From: an uncultured Clostridia bacterium | GTDB taxonomy: Bacteria; Bacillota; Clostridia; TANB77; CAG-508 | Direction of reading: 5' to 3' | Length of the DNA: 5,767 nucleotides | Assembly: GCA_947624405.1 (NCBI GenBank) | Contig: CANQKB010000082.1 | Span: 1-5,767, forward strand | Shown here: positions 1-4,898 of the stretch, piece by piece | Numbering within the stretch: the first letter of the stretch is position 1 | Layout: every line of letters starts with the position of its first letter | Notes under the pieces: model-generated | Databases searched by the model: none | What the model was told of the DNA's origin: nothing | Seen by the model: only the letters and a program-made list of their open reading frames with translations | Made by a program: the position numbers and the translations under genes

Positions 1-89
1 CATTAAATTTTCGTTACAAAACTATTACAACAACTGAATTTCAGAGTTCCTATTGTTTAAAAATATTATCTAGTAACTGCAAATTAATA

Positions 90-150
90 AAATTTGGTTA
101 CAGTTTACTGTTGATTTCCGCTAAGCGTAGAGTGAACTGTAACAAAATTT
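90..150 (-). terminator. Imperfect 19-bp hairpin, possible terminator of the minus-strand operon
   Basis: The arms 90-108 and 132-150 are complementary over 19 positions, with two differences that become G-U pairs in RNA. The 23-base loop contains a small palindrome, CGCTAAGCG (120-128). It lies about 170 bases beyond the stop of the YerB-like gene. On the minus strand the 3' arm ends in AAATTT and runs into TATTAATTT, an AT-rich but not a clean U tract. It could be a weak terminator for the ybeY-yerB transcript or simply a repeat. The hairpin is seen in the sequence; the role is inferred. Confidence 0.35.
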
Positions 151-165
151 CAGCGTTTTTCTTAA

Positions 166-310
166 GAAACCTGAAAATAGTTGTTTTGAAATGAACGCGT
201 AAGCGACCAAACGAGCAAAGCGAGTGCGAATTGGAGCAATCGACATGCTAATATTTTTATTTGGAGATTGCGACACCAAGTGAATGTAAAAACAACTATT
301 TTCAGGTTTC
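166..310. repeat. 145-bp element bounded by perfect 22-bp inverted repeats
   Basis: Positions 166-187 (starting GAAACCTGAAAATAG) are the exact reverse complement of 289-310, enclosing 101 bases. The interior is richer in G and C than its surroundings. It carries repeated GCGA/GCGAG words at 203-229 and an imperfect direct repeat, TTGGAG-N4-CGACA, at 231-245 and 261-275. No transposase and no clear target-site duplication are visible (left flank CTTAA, right flank ACAATTAA). Plausible readings are a small non-autonomous repeat of MITE or REP type, or a structured RNA at the 3' end of the yerB transcript. A genome-wide copy count would separate them. Confidence 0.5.
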
Positions 311-318
311 ACAATTAA

Positions 319-1362
319 TTATGCAAATTCAATATTAGTATTCAAAGGAACAATTTGAATATATGTATTTCCATCATTTACTTCAATTTCTTCTCCGTTC
401 AAATCTTTATACACTGTTGCAGTACTTCTCGATTTCTTTTCACACTTTATTTTTTCTGCTTTTCCATTCGTTATATAATATCCATCTAATGAGCCTATAT
501 TCTCTATTGCTTGTCTACCATATCCATTTTCTTCATTTGTTGTATAATTTTTTGCAAAAGTAATTATTATATTTTTAGTCGTTAGGCTTTCTCCTGTTGT
601 AAAATCTTTTCTAACAGCACCATTTACTAACCTTTCATAAAGTTTTGTCTGCTCATTATACTGAAATTGAACCTTATCCTTTGGATATGGAATTGTAACA
701 GATGAAGCACTTTCTCCTTCTTCTAAATTCACTTCATTTGTAACATAATTTAAAACATTTCTTTTTGTTGTAGTTGGTCTATAATTTTGATTTTTCACAT
801 AATTCCAAGCCTCTTCTACACTAAGCATAGCATTGTGTGGTGCTGATTTTTTATTTGTTCTCCAATATATTTTGCTTGATACTACTATTCCATTTATATT
901 ATCCATATTTAATTGTTCTACTTCTTTTAATGCCTTTGGGCTACCTCCATAATGTGCAAATATACTGTCATTTTCTAAAGCATAATCTATAAAATATGGT
1001 CTTGCACTTCTTGCAGGTCCTATTGTTTCAACTTGTGGATCTTTAAATACTGCAAGTAATCTTGTAAGTCCTCCTTCTACTATTGCTTCATATACAATCA
1101 TTGCATCGTTTAATCCAGCTTGTGGAATTGCCTCTCCTACATTGTCTATCACTACAGCTAATGTTCTCTTATCACCTGAATATTTACTTTGGGGTATTTC
1201 TTCTTTTTCTTCTAAATTAACTGTTAAAACTGATTCTTCATCTTCTGCGACTTCAACATTAGCGTTATTTTCTTCGTTTTTTGTATACATTTTTAATCCA
1301 AAAAGTACTCCAAGTGCTATTACCACAATAATTAGTATTGCTACTAAAATCTTCGTTTTCAT
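319..1362 (-). CDS. yerB: YerB-like DUF3048 domain protein, membrane anchored
   Basis: This is a 347-aa protein resembling the YerB/DUF3048 family of Firmicutes cell-envelope proteins, whose biochemical function is not established. Residues 5-24 form a hydrophobic N-terminal segment after Met-Lys-Thr-Lys, without a following lipobox cysteine, so a membrane anchor is more likely than a lipoprotein. An acidic linker follows (about 30-60). The N-terminal DUF3048 domain shows RTLAVVIDN (66-74), GLTRLLAVF (98-106), GPARSARPYF (115-124), HYGGSP (137-142) and the typical YWRTN...APHN (166-177). A C-terminal domain runs to the end. A longer frame begins at 1422, but the ATG at 1362 is preferred: AAAGGA lies 9 bases upstream and the hydrophobic segment directly follows. 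The gene starts 63 bases after the ybeY stop and is probably co-transcribed with it. It ends in TAA. I am fairly sure of the family and make no functional claim. Confidence 0.85.
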   Translation of the reverse strand: MKTKILVAILIIVVIALGVLFGLKMYTKNEENNANVEVAEDEESVLTVNLEEKEEIPQSKYSGDKRTLAVVIDNVGEAIPQAGLNDAMIVYEAIVEGGLTRLLAVFKDPQVETIGPARSARPYFIDYALENDSIFAHYGGSPKALKEVEQLNMDNINGIVVSSKIYWRTNKKSAPHNAMLSVEEAWNYVKNQNYRPTTTKRNVLNYVTNEVNLEEGESASSVTIPYPKDKVQFQYNEQTKLYERLVNGAVRKDFTTGESLTTKNIIITFAKNYTTNEENGYGRQAIENIGSLDGYYITNGKAEKIKCEKKSRSTATVYKDLNGEEIEVNDGNTYIQIVPLNTNIEFA

Positions 1363-1381
1363 TTTTATCATTCCTTTCAAG
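1360..1381 (-). promoter_or_regulatory. Ribosome binding site and double ATG of the YerB-like gene
   Basis: On the minus strand, GAAAGGA is followed directly by ATG ATA AAA ATG. The first ATG abuts the Shine-Dalgarno sequence and is too close to be used efficiently. The second, at 1362, has normal spacing and starts the signal-anchor protein. The arrangement is nearly identical to the ybeY leader at 1882-1903. Confidence 0.6.
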
Positions 1382-1425
1382 CACAAACCAAGTTTGAAAA
1401 AGAATTTGTATAGTGTAATCAATTG

Positions 1426-1884
1426 TTATACATTAAGCTTTCCTAAAACATTCTCTTCTTTTTGCCTCATCACTCTTTTTTCTTCTTCTTCCATATGATC
1501 AAACCCCATAAGATGATAAAATCCATGAACCAACATATATGAAAATTCTCTTTCAAATCCATTTCCATATTCTTCAGCTTGCTTATATACTTTTGGTATA
1601 CAAACTATTATATCTCCTAGTACTTCACTTTGTTTTTTTGCATTTTCTATTTCGTCTTTTTCAAACATTGGGAATGAAAGCACATCTGTTACCTTATCTA
1701 TGTTTCTGTATTTTGCATTCATTTCTTGTATATATTTTTCGTCAGATAATATGACACTTATATATATTGGATAATCATATAAATCTTCTTCTTTAAAGCA
1801 AATTTCATATACTTTTTCTATCATTTCTTCATATGATTTATTAGGCTCAATTCCTTCATAAGATATATCTGCTAGCATTCTCAT
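1426..1884 (-). CDS. ybeY: Endoribonuclease YbeY (16S rRNA maturation)
   Basis: YbeY is a zinc-dependent single-strand endoribonuclease involved in 16S rRNA 3'-end maturation and ribosome quality control. The protein (152 aa from the preferred start) has normal family length. It carries the hallmark zinc motif HGFYHLMGFDH at residues 120-130, with its three histidines, and the conserved block YRNIDKVTDVLSFP around 59-72. The frame is open from an ATG at 1893, but that codon touches the Shine-Dalgarno AAAGGA. The in-frame ATG at 1884 (Met-Arg-Met-Leu) has 9-base spacing and is preferred. It ends in TAA. It lies 52 bases after the unknown 396-aa gene and 63 bases before the YerB-like gene, consistent with one operon. 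In many Firmicutes ybeY follows phoH and yqfF, which are not seen here. Confidence 0.95.
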   Translation of the reverse strand: MRMLADISYEGIEPNKSYEEMIEKVYEICFKEEDLYDYPIYISVILSDEKYIQEMNAKYRNIDKVTDVLSFPMFEKDEIENAKKQSEVLGDIIVCIPKVYKQAEEYGNGFEREFSYMLVHGFYHLMGFDHMEEEEKRVMRQKEENVLGKLNV

Positions 1885-1903
1885 TATTATCATTCCTTTT
1901 CAA
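1882..1903 (-). promoter_or_regulatory. Ribosome binding site and double ATG of ybeY
   Basis: The minus-strand sequence reads AAAAGGA, then ATG ATA ATA ATG. Spacing favours the second ATG (1884) as the true start. The leader matches that of the next gene (1360-1381) at almost every base, which suggests a shared or duplicated initiation element. Confidence 0.55.
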
Positions 1904-1936
1904 TATACAAGCTTTTCATACTAAATTCAAAATATT

Positions 1937-3127
1937 TTAAACTTTTACAACTTTTTTTGTATAATTAGTAGTGGTTTTACATTTATTCTTAAGTACTTTT
2001 AATACACCATATTCTACTAATTTGCTCTTATAGAATTTTACTATTTTTTTATTCTTCTCATCATTTTCAAGTTTTCTAATTTCATTTTTTATGAATAATA
2101 TTTCTTTTTGTACTTGTCCTTTTTTTGTATTAAGAGGTATTTTTTTGTATTCTTCCCAGAATTTCTTGTATTCTTCTCTTTCTTCTGGTTGTTCCCAATA
2201 TATCTTTGTTGAAAGTAATCTAACATTATATTCTTCAATTAATTTTATTAAAATGTCATAAGCTTTTTGTTTTTTTATATCTACTTTAGCATTTAGTACT
2301 TCTTCTCTTGTATCTTGCAAAAGTTTTTCATAGCATTGTTCTGCAACAACAAGTGGCAAACTGTGGGTAAATAGCTTTCTACTAAGTGCAAGTAAATACA
2401 TTTTCTTTTCTATTTTGTCCATTTCATCTAATTTACCAGTTAAGAAAGTTTCTACCTTTTCGTACTCAGGTAATATTTCCTCATATTTTTCTTTTCCATC
2501 CACTTGTATTTTAGTTGGAAATACATTTGATACAAAATCTTCTAGTGTATCAAATATGCTTTCATATACAGCATTTCTATCCATTATGCTTGCTGATATT
2601 TTATCTGCAAGCTGTATTGAATAATTTTTTAATATTCCCTTATATATTCCATTCATCTTTGATACATAAAAGCCGTTATATCTAGCTAATTGTTTTGTTT
2701 TGTTGTCATTCTTTAAAGACATATAATCTAAATCTAATAGATATTTTTGTTTTCTATATTTGTACTCTAAATATTGAGTTTCTTTTAGATGTATAACAGC
2801 ATAATATCTTGAAAGTGCATCTTCTTCAAATGGTGTTGCTGTTCTATTTCTAACTTTTTTATATATAGAATCCATTACATATTTATCTATTGATTCTAAG
2901 TATAAAATAAATGCATCTTCATATTTTTTTTGTATAGCTTCTTCTTTTTCTGTATCTTCATTATTTACAGAATTTTCGTAATTTTTAAGTACATTATTCC
3001 TTTTTAATGTTATTAACATTCCATTAATGCCTATTTTGGTGGGTATTAATAATTTACTAATTGTTGTTGATATTGCTGAAAAAAACGCTTTATCTGTTTT
3101 TGCAACTCTAAGTCCTCTTTCCTCCAT
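1937..3127 (-). CDS. Unrecognised 396-aa Lys/Glu-rich protein between yqfD and ybeY
   Basis: I do not recognise a family. The protein starts at an ATG 6 bases after a strong AGGAGG, and 13 bases after the yqfD stop, so it is translated from the same transcript. It has no obvious signal peptide. Residues about 14-42 are mildly hydrophobic (FFSAISTTISKLL, then IGINGMLITL), but this is not a clear transmembrane helix. The rest is rich in Lys, Glu, Tyr and Leu, and looks mostly alpha-helical with possible coiled coils around 100-150 and 270-375. The C-terminal tail is strongly basic (KNKCKTTTNYTKKVVKV). No nucleotide-binding or catalytic motif stands out, and in particular no Walker A of the PhoH type. 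It occupies the slot where phoH and yqfF often lie. Codon use matches its neighbours and it ends in TAA. A link to sporulation or ribosome maturation is only guilt by association. Confidence 0.85.
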   Translation of the reverse strand: MEERGLRVAKTDKAFFSAISTTISKLLIPTKIGINGMLITLKRNNVLKNYENSVNNEDTEKEEAIQKKYEDAFILYLESIDKYVMDSIYKKVRNRTATPFEEDALSRYYAVIHLKETQYLEYKYRKQKYLLDLDYMSLKNDNKTKQLARYNGFYVSKMNGIYKGILKNYSIQLADKISASIMDRNAVYESIFDTLEDFVSNVFPTKIQVDGKEKYEEILPEYEKVETFLTGKLDEMDKIEKKMYLLALSRKLFTHSLPLVVAEQCYEKLLQDTREEVLNAKVDIKKQKAYDILIKLIEEYNVRLLSTKIYWEQPEEREEYKKFWEEYKKIPLNTKKGQVQKEILFIKNEIRKLENDEKNKKIVKFYKSKLVEYGVLKVLKNKCKTTTNYTKKVVKV

Positions 3128-3140
3128 AGTTTTCCTCCTA

Positions 3141-4326
3141 TTATTCTATAATCTTCTCTTCTGTTCCAATATTCTCCTGAACTTCATATATTACTTCAAC
3201 TTCTAATGCTTTTTCTTCCTCTGTACAATTTATTATTACATTTAGTACGTTTTCTTCGTTATTTATTTCTTCAGATAGTTCTGATTTTAATTTATTGACT
3301 AAAATTTCTTTTACTTCTTCTTTTGTATATGTCTTTTCTTCCTCTTCAATTTCTTGATAAGTAGAAATCCCAATGGATATTGGTAAATAGAAGTTTGAAA
3401 ATAATTTTAATTTGTTTTCTTCATTTATTATATCATAATTTTCAAATTTTGGAAGAGTTTTATTCAAATTTATTTCAAAATTGTTAAATTTAATTTTATA
3501 ATTTTTATGAATGTTTCCAGTTTGTTTTACGGATTTCTGAATTAGCTCCATTCTTTCTTTTTTTGAATATTTAACTTTTGCAATTACTTCACCGCATAGC
3601 ATGAACATAACGTATTCCTGTATAATTTCCTTCCATCCAACCTCCTATTAATATGCTTCCAGCTGTTACTTGTTCTCCTGGTTTTGCCACAATTGTTCCA
3701 GTAGTTGCTGTTACTTTTATTATTTCAGCATCTTTTTTTGAAACAATATTGCAATATTCATCAAAAGGTATTATCTCTGGCTTTTCCGTAGTTTCTGCAA
3801 TTTGTACTATCACATTTGTACCATCTAATTTTATACTCATCCAAGCTATATCGTTTCTTTCTAATCGAATATTATTTATTATTTCATTTACTTTCACTTT
3901 TGACTTCATAGCACCAATTTTCAATCCATTATTTTCAAGACTTGATAATATTTCTTCTTTTGAAATTCTTTCTATTCCTTCTACTTCAATATTCCATACA
4001 AATCTTGACTCTCCATAAATAAACATCAATATTACAATAAGGAATATAAAAAATATTTTTCTTTTCCTATATCTGTTTAATATAAAAGGTAGTCCTCTTC
4101 TTCCATTTATTTTTATTTTGCATTTTGTTGTTTTAGCTATTTCTCTCAATTTTTTAAAATCTGCTATTTCAACATTTACATTTATATATGTTGATTTTTT
4201 TGGTTTCAAATTCCATAAAAATACACCCTTGCTTACACATGCATTTATAAATCTTTGTATGTAATATCCTTGGACATCTATATTCACATACCCTTTAAGA
4301 TATCCTATCAAAATCTTAAAAATCAA
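3141..4326 (-). CDS. yqfD: Sporulation protein YqfD, read across a +1 frame change
   Basis: YqfD is a membrane-associated sporulation protein; in Bacillus it belongs to the mother-cell sigma-E programme. The start is a TTG at 4326 with GGAGGAG 8-9 bases upstream, inside the end of yqfC. The first part (244 aa) has the YqfD N-terminal domain, a basic patch (RYRKRK, 85-90), one transmembrane helix (about 91-106) and an extracytoplasmic region reaching GIRYVHAM. The zero frame then reads CGG TGA and stops at 3589. The next frame continues at once with GEVIAKVKYSKKER and runs 150 codons to TAA at 3141. Skipping one C at 3594 restores the family-like RYVHAMGEV and gives 394 aa, close to the 398 aa of B. 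subtilis YqfD. A real pseudogene or a sequence error is possible, but both halves look under selection. If the downstream half were translated alone, it would start at weakly placed ATGs near 3608. Confidence 0.85.
3589..3600 (-). other. +1 frameshift site in yqfD at an in-frame CGG
   Basis: The minus strand reads GCT ATG CGG TGA in the incoming frame. CGG occupies 3594-3592 and TGA 3591-3589. Moving one base forward gives GGT GAA GTA, which resumes the protein. TGA readthrough cannot explain it, because the zero frame meets TAA a few codons later. The site lacks a homopolymer, and no Shine-Dalgarno sequence lies at the short distance used by the prfB type of shift: the nearest GGAGG is about 40 bases upstream. 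The GEV glycine would be read from GGT with the C skipped. Confidence 0.75.
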
Positions 4327-4328
4327 AA

Positions 4329-4613
4329 TTATTCTCCTCCATCTTCAAAACCTTCAAAATCTATTCCACTTATTTTACCCGTTATCATAATATCATCTTT
4401 GTTCATCTGAATTAATTTTAATCCAAATCCACTTATATTGATTACTCCTATATATGTATTCACTTTTATATATATTTCATCATATTCCAAAATATTTTTG
4501 TAATTTTCTATTACCAATTCCTCAAATCCTAAAATAGTTAACCTAGGCTTATTAGTCATTATTTCTTCTGGCATTTCAAGTAATTCGCTTATTTTATTTA
4601 ATCTTTTTCCCAA
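4329..4613 (-). CDS. yqfC: Sporulation protein YqfC (YabP/YqfC family)
   Basis: This is a 94-aa protein of the YabP/YqfC family, small cytoplasmic-looking proteins made in the mother cell during sporulation and typically encoded directly before yqfD. The sequence shows the family pattern: an N-terminal LLEMPEEIMTNKPRLTILG (about 12-30), ENYKNILEYDEIYIKV with a VNISGFGL-like turn (here INISGFGLKL, about 58-67), and ITGKISGIDF near the end. The start is a TTG at 4613 preceded by AAGGGGG with 8-base spacing. Its TAA lies 2 bases before the yqfD start, so the two are translationally coupled. It is the first gene of the run, and a possible sigma-E promoter lies just upstream. Confidence 0.93.
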   Translation of the reverse strand: MGKRLNKISELLEMPEEIMTNKPRLTILGFEELVIENYKNILEYDEIYIKVNTYIGVINISGFGLKLIQMNKDDIMITGKISGIDFEGFEDGGE

Positions 4614-4635
4614 GTTTTTAACCCCCTTGTACTTT

Positions 4636-4665
4636 AATGTATATTCAAAATTGAAATTTTAATAC
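4636..4665 (-). promoter_or_regulatory. Possible sigma-E promoter of yqfC-yqfD
   Basis: On the minus strand, TATACATT (4643-4636) matches the sigma-E -10 pattern CATACAnT at every defined position but the first. It is preceded after 15 bases by GTATTAA (4665-4659), which resembles the -35 ATA-type box. The ribosome binding site follows after about 10 bases, allowing a very short leader. The match is by eye in very AT-rich DNA, where chance matches are common. The known sigma-E control of yqfC in Bacillus supports the idea. Confidence 0.35.
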
Positions 4666-4680
4666 TTTTTTAATACTTTT
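4659..4680. repeat. 11-bp tandem direct repeat upstream of yqfC
   Basis: TTAATACTTTT occurs twice in exact head-to-tail order (4659-4669 and 4670-4680). The spacing is one helical turn, and the near copy overlaps the proposed -35 element. It could be a binding site for a sporulation regulator or a simple slippage product. Confidence 0.5.
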
Positions 4681-4783
4681 TAATTAATTTTCACATACAG
4701 TTCACAGAATGGACAAAATTCATTTATATACTATATTTACACTAATTAATAGTGAAAACATCCCCTTTTATTTTTTATTTTGA

Positions 4784-4820
4784 GACTTTGCTCGCCGGAA
4801 TTGAGCAAAGTCAATTTTTA
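4784..4820 (+). terminator. Hairpin followed by T-rich sequence on the plus strand
   Basis: GACTTTGCTC (4784-4793) pairs perfectly with GAGCAAAGTC (4803-4812) around a 9-base loop, followed on the plus strand by CAATTTTTATTTTT. This resembles an intrinsic terminator facing right. No plus-strand gene lies upstream of it in the window, so its partner is unclear; it might stop antisense transcription coming from the yqfC side. On the minus strand the sequence after the hairpin is A-rich, so it would not terminate porB. Confidence 0.5.
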
Positions 4821-4830
4821 TTTTTAACCC

Positions 4831-4868
4831 AAATTAAAAAGACGAGAAAAATCTCGTCTTTTTAATTT
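4831..4868. terminator. Bidirectional intrinsic terminator after porB
   Basis: A perfect 16-bp inverted repeat (4831-4846 with 4853-4868) surrounds a 6-base loop. The GC-containing core GACGAG/CTCGTC is flanked by A tracts on one side and T tracts on the other, in both orientations. It begins 30 bases past the porB stop and is a convincing end of the porB transcript, separating it from the yqfC run. Confidence 0.88.
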
Positions 4869-4898
4869 GTATAGCACTATTTTAGATTTATATATTCT

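Larger units (their letters stand above)
1..318. other. Non-coding left end with two large inverted repeats
   Basis: No convincing gene lies in this stretch. Positions 1-89 are plain AT-rich sequence. Positions 90-150 form an imperfect 19-bp hairpin and 166-310 are bounded by a perfect 22-bp inverted repeat; both are listed separately. The motif AAATTT-N-GTTAC (with slight length variation) occurs near 5 and 90 and, inverted, at about 139-150, so the left edge may be part of a degenerate repeat family. A 63-codon minus-strand reading frame (121-312) spans the 22-bp repeat. It has no clear ribosome binding site and a composition that looks like translated repeat, so I do not call it a gene. 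Confidence 0.6.

Noticed and set aside
166..310. CRISPR array or integron-like attachment site at the left end
   Set aside because: There is only one inverted pair and no regular repeat-spacer units. No integrase or cas gene is in the window.
121..312. 63-codon minus-strand reading frame at the left end
   Set aside because: It lies across the 22-bp inverted repeat, lacks a clear ribosome binding site and shows no protein-like pattern I recognise.
3589..3591. TGA readthrough or TGA recoded as an amino acid (Trp or selenocysteine) in yqfD and porB
   Set aside because: Continuing in the zero frame past either TGA gives non-family sequence and soon another stop. The family sequence is in the +1 frame.
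3141..3608. Downstream half of yqfD as a separate gene starting at ATG 3608
   Set aside because: No ribosome binding site fits that start, and the first residues MFMLC are not family-like. The half joins the upstream YqfD exactly after a one-base shift.
3592..3640. prfB-type programmed +1 shift in yqfD
   Set aside because: A TGA does follow the CGG directly, but the Shine-Dalgarno-like GGAGG is about 40 bases upstream instead of a few. In porB the TGA is four codons away, so that mechanism does not explain both.
363..4018. Plus-strand reading frames of 66-121 codons (363-563, 1142-1498, 1539-1754, 2415-2624, 3653-4018)
   Set aside because: They are antisense to well-supported genes, rich in Ser, Phe, Leu and Ile as expected of shadows of Lys/Glu-rich genes, and lack ribosome binding sites.
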